Positions 1 to 10,277 of a DNA stretch of 36,739 nt are shown here, in pieces (position 1 is the stretch's first letter; each line of letters opens with the position of its first letter). The position numbers and the translations under genes are program-made. The notes beneath the pieces were generated by a model. The model worked only from the letters and a program-made list of their open reading frames with translations, did no database searches and had not been told where the DNA came from. Origin of the DNA: Gallionella sp. (GTDB lineage: Bacteria > Pseudomonadota > Gammaproteobacteria > Burkholderiales > Gallionellaceae); NCBI GenBank assembly GCA_030645955.1, contig JAUSMR010000064.1:1-36739 (forward strand), written 5' to 3'.

Positions 1-710
<710 letters not shown>

Positions 711-1325
711 ATGTTAAGACATATATTTTTGTCGTGGTCTTGCGCCATCATTGTGTTCATCAGCGGTTGTGCAAACACATCCCCTGCGCCTGTTGCGGTT
801 GGTAATGGTAAAACCATTGCAGTAATGCCGCTGGAAAACCAAACCAACTCTGTGGTGGGGGCTTTGTATATGCGGGAAGAGATGGTAGCCCTGCTAAGAC
901 GCAAGGGTTACGCGCCCTTGTCTGTTGGCCAAACCGACCAATTGCTCGCCAACCAATTCGGGATATCTTTGGGCGGACAAATTACCGAGGAAGACATACC
1001 AAAAATCGCGGTTGGGCTTGGGGTTGATGCGATCATGACTGGGCGCTTAAAAAACTTTAGCGCTGTCCTGTTGTCATATAATGAGGTTTCCGCAAGTTTT
1101 ACGCTGTATACGGCCGATGCTTGGCAGCCTGCGTGGACATATGACGGTAATGCCAGCGCGCCATTTTCGCCATTGCGCAACGAAGATTTCCGGACAGAAA
1201 TAATTGGCGGATTAATCAGTAGTATTTTAGAGCGGTCATTTGGTAAACCGCTGCAGGATGCGGTTTACAGGTATTACCAACAACTTCAGTATACCCTTCC
1301 AACAGGCTGGGATACCGGTTATTAA
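711..1325 (+). CDS. Outer-membrane lipoprotein, DUF799/GNA1162-like
   Basis: This 204-residue protein begins with a lipoprotein signal peptide. A hydrophobic stretch ends in a lipobox (FISGC) with the lipidated cysteine at residue 20, so it should be anchored to a membrane. The mature part has the pattern IAVMPLENQTN, followed later by GVDAIMTGRLKNF and a strand-rich segment. This is how the GNA1162/DUF799 lipoproteins look, a family with a fold related to the periplasmic domain of CsgG and to LpoB. The stop is nine bases before the CsgG-family gene, which has its own AAGGAG site, so the two are almost certainly co-transcribed. DUF799 proteins commonly accompany CsgG-family proteins in Neisseria-type clusters. 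The exact function is unknown. No clear ribosome binding site is visible before this ATG. Confidence 0.7.
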   Translation: MLRHIFLSWSCAIIVFISGCANTSPAPVAVGNGKTIAVMPLENQTNSVVGALYMREEMVALLRRKGYAPLSVGQTDQLLANQFGISLGGQITEEDIPKIAVGLGVDAIMTGRLKNFSAVLLSYNEVSASFTLYTADAWQPAWTYDGNASAPFSPLRNEDFRTEIIGGLISSILERSFGKPLQDAVYRYYQQLQYTLPTGWDTGY

Positions 1326-1334
1326 GGAGCAACC

Positions 1335-2282
1335 ATGTCGCGTCATATTCTTTTCGTAATCCTCGCATCCATCATGCTTGCCATCAGCGCTTGCACCACG
1401 CACATGAGCGGCAAAACGAAAGATGACAGTACCTTGTCAGGTGAAACCAAACAACTGGAGAGTGCAGGTGCGGCTTATAAGGGTCCGCAATACACGATTG
1501 GCATCATCCAATTCGATAACAAGGCTCCTGCTAAAGTCTCCGGGGTCGGCGAAGCGGCTGCGGCCATCCTCCGGACACAGCTGGAAACTGCCGGGCTCAA
1601 GACTATTCTGCTTGACGAGAAATCGCTCAGGGAAGGGGAAAAACTCATTGCCCTGCAACGATCCGGCGTGGTCAAGATTGGGAATAAAGACGCGGACAGC
1701 GGCTTTGATGCGCTCGATTATCGTTTGTCCGGTGCGATCACGGCTTATTCGGAAGTCGAAGAAGGCATAGACGCCATTGTTTTTCAAAAGAAATCTATCG
1801 TTGCGCGTGTCACGGTAGATTATGCCTTGGTGGACATCGCCACCGGCAAACCACTCGTGGCGGAGTCTGGTGCCGGGGAATACCGCAAGACCACTACCGG
1901 CGCTTTAGGACTGGGAGCGAAATCTTCTTTCGATCCCAACCTGCGCGATGGCGCTTTGCGTGATGCACTCGCCAAGGCCACCGAAAAGGTTATCCGCAAG
2001 TTGAGCACCATGCCTTTTCAAGGCAAACTCCTCGCTGTTGACAGCCGGTCCGTGGTCATAAAGGCTGGCACCCGCTCCCAATTGAAAAATGGGGCACAAC
2101 TGGACGTCTTCCATGTGGGCGAAGCCCTCCGCGACCCTGATAGCGGTCAAATCCTCGGATACAAGGAAAGTAAGTTTGGTGTCATTCAAATCAGCAATCA
2201 CCAAAATGAAAACATCTCCGAGGCCACCATTGTGTCCGGCAGCGGATTCCAAATCGGAGATGTTGCCAAACAAGCACCCTGA
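1335..2282 (+). CDS. CsgG-family outer-membrane lipoprotein
   Basis: This 315-residue protein has a lipoprotein signal (AISAC, lipidated cysteine at residue 20). Residues about 50-225 match the CsgG/HfaB family: the strand TIGIIQFDNKA, then AAAILRTQLETAG, a central DYRLSGAITAYSEVEEG and VTVDYALVDIATGKPLV. Residues about 225-315 resemble the small beta-rich C-terminal domain seen in FlgT-like and CsgG-like lipoproteins (AVDSRSVVIKAGTRSQLKNG). In curli systems CsgG forms a nonameric export pore in the outer membrane. No CsgA, CsgB, CsgE or CsgF homologue lies nearby, so a curli role is not supported; a role in envelope assembly with the upstream DUF799-like lipoprotein is an inference. The start is set by an AAGGAG site nine bases upstream. 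Confidence 0.8.
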   Translation: MSRHILFVILASIMLAISACTTHMSGKTKDDSTLSGETKQLESAGAAYKGPQYTIGIIQFDNKAPAKVSGVGEAAAAILRTQLETAGLKTILLDEKSLREGEKLIALQRSGVVKIGNKDADSGFDALDYRLSGAITAYSEVEEGIDAIVFQKKSIVARVTVDYALVDIATGKPLVAESGAGEYRKTTTGALGLGAKSSFDPNLRDGALRDALAKATEKVIRKLSTMPFQGKLLAVDSRSVVIKAGTRSQLKNGAQLDVFHVGEALRDPDSGQILGYKESKFGVIQISNHQNENISEATIVSGSGFQIGDVAKQAP

Positions 2283-2638
2283 AGACGCCACGAAATATTA
2301 GCCCTTGTAACCGGCAAGAGCTTTCACCCTAAAAAACGCAGTTGAACGCTCCTATTTCAGTTGAAACCCTCGTGATGATTGACTTTATCTCTATTGATGC
2401 GATTCACCTTTTGGGTGAGTCCAAGAATGGATACTGGGAGCGCGGACATCCTGTCCGCCTGCGGGCTGGAAGCCCGCGTTCCAATCAAACCGTGGCTTGA
2501 ACTGAGTTTTCTAGGTTCACTGCACTTTTTTGTATGGGGCCGCAGCCTGCTGATCTGAGGCTTACAGGTGCCAGATATTGCTCAGGGGCTTACATCTGAT
2601 ACGAATTATCTTTCGAGAACGATCATTGCAGCGCGTTG
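2283..2638. repeat. Intergenic region with twin palindromic repeats
   Basis: This 356-base gap between the convergent csgG-like and merR-like genes holds no supported gene or tRNA. Two adjacent palindromes lie at 2442-2458 (GCGGACATCCTGTCCGC) and 2461-2477 (GCGGGCTGGAAGCCCGC). They look like a dispersed intergenic repeat, and could also form hairpins that end transcription from either side. Confidence 0.6.
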
Positions 2639-3004
2639 TTACACGCTGAGCAGGGTGATGATCGCTTTGATTTCGTGGCGTAGCGCAGCTACATTGATCG
2701 CTGCCGTAGATACATCAGCACGGCTACCAGGTTGACTTGAATCTCCCAGCCGATTGCGTGCACCGCTGATGGTGAAGCCCTGCCCATAGAGCAATTCGCG
2801 GATACGACGAATCAGCAATACCTCATGGTGCTGGTAGTAGCGGCGATTGCCGCTGCGCTTGACCGGTTTGAGCTGGGTGAATTCCTGTTCCCAATAGCGC
2901 AGCACATGCGCCTTGACCCCGCACAATTCGCTTACCTCACCGATGGTGAAATAGCGCTTGGCGGGAATCGGCGGGAGTTCTGAATCAGGCTTGTGGTTTT
3001 CCAT
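2639..3004 (-). CDS. MerR-family transcriptional regulator
   Basis: This 121-residue protein has an N-terminal MerR-type winged helix-turn-helix (residues about 16-85: [20 protein letters not shown], then WEQEF, GNRRYY and an [17 protein letters not shown] helix). It lacks the long C-terminal dimerisation helix and the metal-binding cysteines of the metal-sensing MerR proteins. It is the standard small MerR-like protein found after ihfA in the pheST-ihfA cluster of beta- and gammaproteobacteria; its targets are not known to me. Its start codon lies inside the 3' end of ihfA (20-base overlap), which implies translational coupling. It is the last gene of the thrS-to-merR operon. Confidence 0.9.
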   Translation of the reverse strand: MENHKPDSELPPIPAKRYFTIGEVSELCGVKAHVLRYWEQEFTQLKPVKRSGNRRYYQHHEVLLIRRIRELLYGQGFTISGARNRLGDSSQPGSRADVSTAAINVAALRHEIKAIITLLSV

Positions 3005-3296
3005 GATAGGACTTTTCCACCATGGTTTTCAATTTTTGGCTGGGATGAAACGTTACCACGCGGCGCGCGCTAATCGGAATTTCTTCGCCAGTTTTTGGAT
3101 TGCGCCCCGGGCGTTGCGGCTTGTCACGCAATTGAAAATTACCGAAACCGGATAATTTGACACTCTCACCCTGCTCCAGTTGCGCACGAATTTCTTCGAA
3201 AAACGCTTCCACCATATCCTTGGCTTCGCGTTTGTTGAGGCCGACTTTCTCGAACAGCAGATCAGCCAGTTCGGCTTTGGTTAATGTTGTTGTCAT
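2985..3296 (-). CDS. ihfA: Integration host factor subunit alpha
   Basis: This 103-residue DNA-bending protein is of the HU/IHF family. The N-terminal helices ([20 protein letters not shown]), the [10 protein letters not shown] strand and the beta-arm sequence [19 protein letters not shown] are the family signature, and the proline that intercalates at the DNA kink lies in RNPKTG. The length is normal for IhfA. It heterodimerises with IhfB (not in the window) and bends DNA in recombination, replication and promoter control. It follows pheT by nine bases, as in many proteobacteria, and an AAGGGAG site precedes the ATG. The merR-like gene overlaps its end. Confidence 0.97.
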   Translation of the reverse strand: MTTTLTKAELADLLFEKVGLNKREAKDMVEAFFEEIRAQLEQGESVKLSGFGNFQLRDKPQRPGRNPKTGEEIPISARRVVTFHPSQKLKTMVEKSYHGKPQA

Positions 3297-3305
3297 TTTT
3301 CTCCC

Positions 3306-5747
3306 TTACATACGCAATTGCGCACCGTGCTGCTGCATCACATCCACTAACTTCACGATGCTTGGTTCAATTTCCAAATCCGTGAGTGTTTTATGAGTAT
3401 CTTGTAACAACACACGGAATGCAAGGCTTTTTTTGCCTTGCTCTACACCTTTGCCCCGATACAAATCAAAAAGTGCAATCTCAACCACATACGGTGCTGA
3501 AGCCTGCTGCATGGCATCCAGCAAAGACTGTACGGCAACCGTTTCATCGATCACTACCGCCAAATCGCGGCGCACCGGCAGGAACTTGGCAATCTCGTTC
3601 ATGCGCGGCACTTTAGCCAGAGTCAGCGCGCCGAGTTCGACTTCAAACCACACGGCGGCCTGCGCCATGTCGTATTGCTGCTGCCAGTGCGGATGCAGTT
3701 CGCCGATCCACCCTGCCATCTGTTGTCCACAATAAATCTGCGCAGAACGCCCCGGATGCAGTGCCGGATGGGTTGCCGCAACAAAACGCAACGGTTGCGG
3801 CGCGAACAAGGCCTCAACATCCGCTTTCACATCATAGAAATCGACGGCCTTGGCAGCTGCGCCCCATTGTTCTGGTTGGCTCGCACCGTAGGCAATGCCC
3901 GACAAACGCTGGCTTTGCACATAATTGCCATCCACCTTGGCAAAACATGCGCCGGCCTCGAACAGGCGCACCCGCGCCTGCTTGCGATTCAGGTTAAAGC
4001 GCAACGCGCCGACCAGACCGCCGATCAGGCTGCTGCGCATCACCGCCAGGTTGCTGGCAATCGGATTTTGCAGCGCAACAACTTTGTCATTGCCGCATAA
4101 TTCGCGCTCGACCTGCTCATCCACAAACGCGTAGCTGACGATCTCCTGGTAATCGCGCGATACAAGAATTTGCTGGATGCGCGCCAGCGGACGTTGCAAC
4201 TCGCTGTATGGCAACATGGTCAGCTCGGCCTGCGGGGCAAGCGCGGGTATGTTGTCGTAGCCATGCAGGCGCGCCAGTTCCTCGATCAGGTCTGCCTCAA
4301 TGGAAAGGTCAAAACGGAAGCTCGGCGGCGTCACGCGGAAGTCGACGTCTAACAAATGCCTCGCAGAGGCGGCGATTGCCCCCTCCCCTTCTGGGGGAGG
4401 GTTGAGGAGAGGGCCATTGGCCGTGAACTCCAATTGCAGGCGTTTCAGCAGTGATGCAATCTGGGCGTTGTTTAGCGTGATGCCGAGCACGCGCGCGACC
4501 CTTGAACGGCGCAATGCAATCGCTGTGCGCTTCGGAAGCTCGCCGCGCGCTTCGCTGATTGTCCCGGCGCTGCCTCCGCAAATTTCCAGCAGCAGTTGTG
4601 TGGCACGTTCCAGTGCCTGGCGCGTCGCGGCAAAATCCACGCCGCGCTCGAAGCGGAATGAAGAATCGGTCGCCAGGCCAAAACGGCGTGCCTTGCCGGC
4701 AATCGCATCGGGGTGGAAAAAAGCGCTCTCCAGGAACACATCCCGCGTGGCCGTTTCCACACCGCTGCCCTGCCCGCGCATGATGCCCGCCAGCGCCAAT
4801 ACCCGCGCATCGTCGGCGATGACCAGCACTTCCTCATCCAGCACCACTGCCTGCTCGTTAAGCAAGGTCAGCGACTCGCTGTTGCGCGCCTTGCGCACCG
4901 TAATGCCGCCGGACAGTTGCGCCGCATCGAAAGCGTGCAGCGGTTGGCCCATTTCCAACATCACGTAATTGGTGATGTCCACCACCGCGCTGATACCGCG
5001 CAAACCGCCGCGCTCCAGGCGGCGCAGCATCCAGGTTGGAGTGGCCGCTGCGGCATTCACGCCGCGCACCAGGCGGCCGCAGTACAGCGGGCAGGACTGC
5101 GCATCGGCCACATGCACCGGCAATTGCTCAGGCAGGGTGACTGGCTGCGCTTGAATATCCAGCGGCTTGAGCGCGCTGCCGGTCAGCGCCGCAACTTCGC
5201 GCGCCACGCCAGCCATGCCGGAACAATCGCTGCGGTTCGGCGTTAGCTTGAGCGTGAATAATTTGTCATCCAGCTCCAGATATTCGCGCAGCGTCTTGCC
5301 CACCGGCGCATCAGTCGGCAACAGCCACAGTCCCTGGCTTTCTTCGGCCAGCCCCAGTTCCTTTTCGGAACACAACATGCCGAACGACTCGACATTGCGT
5401 ACCTTGGCCTGTCTGATGACGAAGCCTTTTTCATTATCACTACTTGGAGGCAGCACCGCGCCGATGCGCGCACACGGCACCTTTACGCCGACTGCCACAT
5501 TCGCCGCACCGCACACGATGGTCAGGGGGCTTGCCTCGCCGACGTTCACCTGGCAAACGTTCAATCGATCCGCGTTGGGATGCTTGACCACTTCCAGTAC
5601 TTCGGCCACGACCACATTATTGAACGCTGGAGCGACAGCCTCCAGTGTCTCGACTTCCAGCCCGGCCATGGTCAGCGCATGCCCTAATGCCTCGCTGGAC
5701 ATCTCCGGATTTACCCAGGTTCTTAACCAATTCTCGGAAAATTTCAT
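3306..5747 (-). CDS. pheT: Phenylalanyl-tRNA synthetase beta subunit
   Basis: This 813-residue subunit of the alpha2-beta2 enzyme charges tRNA-Phe together with PheS. Visible parts are the N-terminal tRNA-binding (EMAP-like) domain at about residues 40-150 (VVVAEVLEVVKHPNADRLNV), the B3/B4 editing region at about 215-385, the B5 DNA-binding-like domain, the catalytic-like core, and the FDX-ACB anticodon-binding domain at the C-terminus (KVPRMNEIAKFLPVRRDLAV). The start chosen is MKFSENWLRTWV (ATG at 5745-5747), which matches family N-termini and sits 10 bases after the pheS stop; an in-frame ATG 16 codons upstream lies inside pheS. About 22 residues at roughly 443-466 (LLNPPPEGEGAIAASARH) are encoded by a palindromic repeat inserted without loss of frame (separate entry). 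Confidence 0.97.
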   Translation of the reverse strand: MKFSENWLRTWVNPEMSSEALGHALTMAGLEVETLEAVAPAFNNVVVAEVLEVVKHPNADRLNVCQVNVGEASPLTIVCGAANVAVGVKVPCARIGAVLPPSSDNEKGFVIRQAKVRNVESFGMLCSEKELGLAEESQGLWLLPTDAPVGKTLREYLELDDKLFTLKLTPNRSDCSGMAGVAREVAALTGSALKPLDIQAQPVTLPEQLPVHVADAQSCPLYCGRLVRGVNAAAATPTWMLRRLERGGLRGISAVVDITNYVMLEMGQPLHAFDAAQLSGGITVRKARNSESLTLLNEQAVVLDEEVLVIADDARVLALAGIMRGQGSGVETATRDVFLESAFFHPDAIAGKARRFGLATDSSFRFERGVDFAATRQALERATQLLLEICGGSAGTISEARGELPKRTAIALRRSRVARVLGITLNNAQIASLLKRLQLEFTANGPLLNPPPEGEGAIAASARHLLDVDFRVTPPSFRFDLSIEADLIEELARLHGYDNIPALAPQAELTMLPYSELQRPLARIQQILVSRDYQEIVSYAFVDEQVERELCGNDKVVALQNPIASNLAVMRSSLIGGLVGALRFNLNRKQARVRLFEAGACFAKVDGNYVQSQRLSGIAYGASQPEQWGAAAKAVDFYDVKADVEALFAPQPLRFVAATHPALHPGRSAQIYCGQQMAGWIGELHPHWQQQYDMAQAAVWFEVELGALTLAKVPRMNEIAKFLPVRRDLAVVIDETVAVQSLLDAMQQASAPYVVEIALFDLYRGKGVEQGKKSLAFRVLLQDTHKTLTDLEIEPSIVKLVDVMQQHGAQLRM
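4350..4420 (-). repeat. GC-rich palindromic repeat inserted in pheT
   Basis: On the coding strand this stretch reads as a purine/pyrimidine-biased palindrome (CCCTCCCC, a short loop, GGGGGAGGG at 4381-4401 on the plus strand) followed by GCCTCTGCGAGGC. It resembles dispersed intergenic repeats whose translations give PPPEGEG or SPRRGGG in many proteobacteria. The flanks join well if it is removed: LKRLQLEFTA on one side and DVDFRVTPPSFRFDL on the other are contiguous in usual PheT proteins. The boundaries are approximate, to within a few codons. Confidence 0.75.
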
Positions 5748-5757
5748 CGCTGTGTCA

Positions 5758-6804
<1,047 letters not shown>

Positions 6805-6823
6805 TTAAACCGCGAGGCTTGGT

Positions 6824-7183
6824 TTAAACGCCGAGGCTGGCTTTGGCTTGCGCCACAAATTGCGCAAACGCTGCCTTATCGAACACAGCAATATCCGACA
6901 ACACCTTGCGGTCAACTTGAATTGACGCTTTCTTCAACCCGTTCATGAATACGCTGTAGGTCAGGCCCTGTTCACGCGCAGCCGCATTGATACGCGCAAT
7001 CCACAATGTGCGGAACTGGCGCTTCTTCTGGCGACGATCGCGATACGAATATTGCCCGGCTTTCATTACCGCCTGTTTGGCGATACGGTAGACGTTCTTG
7101 CGGCGGCCACGATAACCCTTGGCGAGGTCAAGAATCTTCTTATGACTTGCGCGTGCTACTACTCCACGTTTTACTCTTGGCAT
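6824..7183 (-). CDS. rplT: 50S ribosomal protein L20
   Basis: This 119-residue protein has the unmistakable L20 sequence: [40 protein letters not shown] and [20 protein letters not shown]. The long basic N-terminal extension threads into 23S rRNA in early 50S assembly. The length is normal. An AAGGAG site precedes the ATG. It follows rpmI by 10 bases. In E. coli L20 also represses its own operon by binding the mRNA near rpmI; the same could hold here, but no binding structure was identified. Confidence 0.99.
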   Translation of the reverse strand: MPRVKRGVVARASHKKILDLAKGYRGRRKNVYRIAKQAVMKAGQYSYRDRRQKKRQFRTLWIARINAAAREQGLTYSVFMNGLKKASIQVDRKVLSDIAVFDKAAFAQFVAQAKASLGV

Positions 7184-7193
7184 GTTCTGCTCC

Positions 7194-7391
7194 TTATGCG
7201 TAAGGCATCATGGCGCGAACCGATGCTTTGTTGGTTGCGTGGACTTCAGTCGTGCCGCGTAATTGACGTTTGTTCTTGGTGGTTTTTTTGGTCAAAATAT
7301 GGCGCTTGAACGCCTGTGAACGTTTGACACTGCCGCCGGCGCGGATCGTGAAACGCTTGGCCGCTCCGCTTTTGGTTTTCATTTTGGGCAT
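7194..7391 (-). CDS. rpmI: 50S ribosomal protein L35
   Basis: This is a 65-residue basic ribosomal protein with the L35 signature: [39 protein letters not shown] and [25 protein letters not shown]. The length is normal. An AAGGAG site precedes the ATG. It is cotranscribed with infC and rplT in the conserved order infC-rpmI-rplT. The 161 bases between infC and rpmI carry no gene and correspond to the place where L20 control elements are found in other bacteria. Confidence 0.98.
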   Translation of the reverse strand: MPKMKTKSGAAKRFTIRAGGSVKRSQAFKRHILTKKTTKNKRQLRGTTEVHATNKASVRAMMPYA

Positions 7392-7552
7392 GATTGCTCC
7401 TTAAGTTATGATGCCAGGTGTTTCCCGGTGGAAAAACTTGATAACCCATACACCACTTTTTATCGGGGAACTACTTGCTTCATCGCCTTGGCCATCCCCT
7501 TGCTGCCAAAACAACTTGAATTTCCTGCTCAAACTGATTTTAAAGTTTCAAC

Positions 7553-8077
7553 TTACTTCTTGCTTCCTTTGGGTGACAACACCATCACCATCTGCCGGCC
7601 TTCCATTTTAGGGAATTGCTCGACCACGCCATACTCTATCAAGTCACCCCTGACGCGCTCGATCAAGCGCATTCCGATCTCCTGGTGAGCCATTTCGCGG
7701 CCACGAAAACGCAGCGTGATTTTGGTCTTGTTGCCGTCTTCCAGAAACTTGATCAGGTTGCGCAACTTGATGTTGTAGTCGCCTTCATCCGTACCCGGAC
7801 GAAACTTGATTTCCTTGATCTGGACTTGCTTCTGCTTGAGTTTGGCCTCGTGCTGTTTCTTGCTTTCGGCATATTTGAATTTGCCGATATCCATGATGCG
7901 GCAGACAGGCGGGTCCGCCAACGGCGAAATCTCTACCAAATCAAGTTCTGCTTCACCCGCCAAACGCAACGCTTCTGCGATGGCAACAATCCCGAGGGGC
8001 TCTTTTTCAACACCAATGAGTCGCACTTGCGGTGCGGTAATCATTTCATTGATGCGCTGCGATTTATCTTGTGCTAT
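7553..8077 (-). CDS. infC: Translation initiation factor IF-3, non-AUG start
   Basis: IF-3 binds the 30S subunit, prevents premature 50S joining and rejects non-canonical start codons. The N-terminal domain ([15 protein letters not shown]), the linker helix rich in Lys/Gln and the C-terminal domain ([36 protein letters not shown]) are all present. The first ATG (8042-8044) is too late: conserved residues [10 protein letters not shown] lie upstream in frame. No ATG, GTG or TTG is available there. The start is read as the AUA at 8075-8077, eight bases after GGAG and in register with N-termini I recall from Neisseria (IAQEREARINGEI). An AUU at 8081-8083 is the alternative but is only two bases from GGAG. 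A rare start is the known way in which IF-3 autoregulates. The predicted length is 174 residues. Confidence 0.9.
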   Translation of the reverse strand: MAQDKSQRINEMITAPQVRLIGVEKEPLGIVAIAEALRLAGEAELDLVEISPLADPPVCRIMDIGKFKYAESKKQHEAKLKQKQVQIKEIKFRPGTDEGDYNIKLRNLIKFLEDGNKTKITLRFRGREMAHQEIGMRLIERVRGDLIEYGVVEQFPKMEGRQMVMVLSPKGSKK

Positions 8078-8111
8078 TGCAATATCTCCACTTAAACAAT
8101 ACTAAGCCGTG

Positions 8112-10016
8112 CTACCCGTTATCGATTTCTGCTTGCAAACGCTGAAGCAATGCTTCCAGCGTCATCTGCCCGAGATCTTCACCACTGCGGGTACGCACGG
8201 CCACCAAACTTCCAGCCACTTCCTTGTCGCCGATGATCAGCTGATAAGGCAATTTCTGCAAGCTATGTTCGCGGATTTTATAGGTAATCTTCTCATTACG
8301 CAAATCCAATTTCACACGCAGCCCTGCTGCACGCAGCGACTGCGCCACTTGTATCACATATTTTTCCTGCGCCTGCGAGATATTCATCAGCGCCACCTGT
8401 ATCGGCGCCAGCCACAACGGGAATGCGCCGGCATGGTGCTCGATCAAAATACCAATGAAGCGCTCCATCGAACCGAGAATGGCGCGATGCAGCATCACCG
8501 GCGGTTTGCGGCTGTTGTCTTCATCGACAAACTCCGCATCCAGACGCACCGGCAGGTTGAAATCCAGCTGGATCGTGCCGCATTGCCACAGGCGGCCAAG
8601 GCTGTCCTTCAGCGTGAATTCGACCTTGGGTCCGTAGAACGCGCCCTCGCCGGGTTGAATGTCATAAGCCAGACCGTTCTGCTGCAACGCCGATGCCAGA
8701 CCGGCTTCGGCCTTATCCCAGGTCTCATCGGAACCGACGCGCTTGTCGGGGCGGGTGGACAGCTTGACCAGTACTTCGTTGAAACCGAAATCGCGATACA
8801 CCTCGTTCAGCATCACGATGAAGTTCGATACCTCGGGCTGCACCTGATTTTCGGTGCAGAAAATATGCGCATCGTCCTGGGTGAAACCGCGCACCCGCAT
8901 CAGGCCATGCAGCGAGCCGGATGTCTCGTTGCGGTGGCAGGAGCCGAATTCCGCCAAGCGCAACGGCAGATCGCGGTAGCTGTGCAAGCCGTGATTGAAA
9001 ATCTGCACGTGCCCCGGGCAGTTCATCGGTTTCACCGCGTAATCGCGATTCTCCGAGCAGGTGGTGAACATGTTGTCGTGGTAATTTTCCCAGTGTCCGG
9101 ACTTCTCCCACAGGGTTCGATCCATGATGGTCGGCGTGCGCACTTCCTGATAGTCGTGCTCGCGGAACTTGCGGCGCATGTATTGCTCGACTTCCTGCCA
9201 CAGCGTCCAGCCTTTTGGGTGCCAGAACACCATGCCGGGCGATGAATCCTGCATGTGGAACAATTCCAGTTGCTTGCCCAGCTTGCGGTGATCGCGCTTC
9301 TCGGCTTCCTCAAGCTGATGCAGATAGGCATCCAGCTCTTCCTTCTTCGCCCAGGCTGTACCGTAAATGCGCTGCAACATCTCGTTCTTCGAATCGCCGC
9401 GCCAGTAGGCGCCGGCCAGTTTCATCAGCTTGAAGGCTTTCAGCTTGCCGGTGGACGGCACATGCGGGCCGCGGCACAGGTCGGTAAACTCGCCCTCGCT
9501 GTACAGCGAAACATCCTGGTCTGCCGGGATGGAGGCTATGATCTCGGCCTTGTAATGCTCGCCGATATGCTTGAAATACGCCACCGCCTCGTCGCGCGGC
9601 AGCACGCGGCGCGCCACCGGCAAATCCAGTTTGGCGATCTCCGCCATGCGCTTCTCGATCGCCGCCAAGTCTTCCGGCGTGAACGGGCGCTTGTAGGAAA
9701 AATCGTAGAAAAAACCGTTTTCGATCACCGGCCCGATGGTCACCTGCGCATCGGGAAACAATTCCTTCACCGCATGGGCCAGCAAGTGCGCAGCCGAATG
9801 GCGGATGATCTCCACGCCGTCCGCATCCTTGTCGGTAATGATCGCCAGGGCGGCATCCTGCTCAATCAGATGCGAGGTATCCACCACCTTGCCGTCCACC
9901 TTGCCGGCCAATGCGGCGCGCGCCAAACCCGCGCCGATGCTGAGCGCAACGTCGGCGACGGTGACAGGTTGCGCGAAACTGCGCTGCGAACCGTCCGGCA
10001 AAGTAATAACTGGCAT
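8112..10016 (-). CDS. thrS: Threonyl-tRNA synthetase
   Basis: This is a 634-residue class II synthetase of normal length. The order is an N-terminal TGS domain ([20 protein letters not shown]), an editing domain with zinc-binding-type HxxxH in [12 protein letters not shown] and the [18 protein letters not shown] segment, the catalytic core with [49 protein letters not shown] and motif 3 [20 protein letters not shown], and a C-terminal anticodon-binding domain. It joins threonine to tRNA-Thr and removes mischarged serine. It is the first gene of the operon that continues with infC about 30 bases downstream. A promoter and a leader with hairpins precede it. Confidence 0.98.
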   Translation of the reverse strand: MPVITLPDGSQRSFAQPVTVADVALSIGAGLARAALAGKVDGKVVDTSHLIEQDAALAIITDKDADGVEIIRHSAAHLLAHAVKELFPDAQVTIGPVIENGFFYDFSYKRPFTPEDLAAIEKRMAEIAKLDLPVARRVLPRDEAVAYFKHIGEHYKAEIIASIPADQDVSLYSEGEFTDLCRGPHVPSTGKLKAFKLMKLAGAYWRGDSKNEMLQRIYGTAWAKKEELDAYLHQLEEAEKRDHRKLGKQLELFHMQDSSPGMVFWHPKGWTLWQEVEQYMRRKFREHDYQEVRTPTIMDRTLWEKSGHWENYHDNMFTTCSENRDYAVKPMNCPGHVQIFNHGLHSYRDLPLRLAEFGSCHRNETSGSLHGLMRVRGFTQDDAHIFCTENQVQPEVSNFIVMLNEVYRDFGFNEVLVKLSTRPDKRVGSDETWDKAEAGLASALQQNGLAYDIQPGEGAFYGPKVEFTLKDSLGRLWQCGTIQLDFNLPVRLDAEFVDEDNSRKPPVMLHRAILGSMERFIGILIEHHAGAFPLWLAPIQVALMNISQAQEKYVIQVAQSLRAAGLRVKLDLRNEKITYKIREHSLQKLPYQLIIGDKEVAGSLVAVRTRSGEDLGQMTLEALLQRLQAEIDNG

Positions 10017-10036
10017 ATTTTATTTTCTGAAAAACA

Positions 10037-10110
10037 AAGTGCGGCAAGGCCGCACTCGAAATACTGTTAGGTGCAATCGGAACCAGAGATTCTCGTCAAT
10101 CATATTGACG
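10037..10110 (-). promoter_or_regulatory. thrS leader with two hairpins
   Basis: Two inverted repeats lie in the roughly 115-base leader: AGTGCGGC/GCCGCACT at 10039-10057 and CGTCAAT/ATTGACG at 10094-10110. In E. coli ThrRS represses its own translation by binding leader hairpins that mimic tRNA-Thr. The position here fits such control, but I could not show an anticodon-like loop. Confidence 0.4.
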
Positions 10111-10137
10111 CATCAAGGCTCACAATCAAGACCGCGC

Positions 10138-10165
10138 ATTATAGTGTTCCTGGCGGAATTTACAA
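10138..10165 (-). promoter_or_regulatory. Sigma-70 promoter for the thrS operon
   Basis: On the minus strand a perfect TATAAT (10138-10143) is preceded, 16 bases upstream, by TTGTAA (10160-10165). It points toward thrS with a leader of about 115 bases. This is the best promoter match noticed in the window. Confidence 0.7.
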
Positions 10166-10277
10166 TTTATTGCCCAAAGATTTATTGCAGAGACAAACGC
10201 ATTATGGCTATGTCGATTGCGGCGAGTATCGGGTGAGTGAATATTTCCCGATCAACTAACGGCTTTCGAACTCCACC

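Noticed and set aside
2490..2638. Possible tRNA-Pro downstream of the merR-like gene, as found in some betaproteobacteria
   Set aside because: No acceptor-stem, T-loop (GGTTCGAATCC-like) or CCA-compatible cloverleaf could be found in this stretch.
8109..9245. 378-codon plus-strand frame opposite thrS
   Set aside because: The opposite strand encodes an intact, clearly recognised ThrRS; the frame is a GC-bias shadow.
10071..10259. 62-codon plus-strand frame upstream of thrS
   Set aside because: It starts at GTG with no ribosome binding site, overlaps the thrS promoter and leader on the other strand and has no family resemblance.
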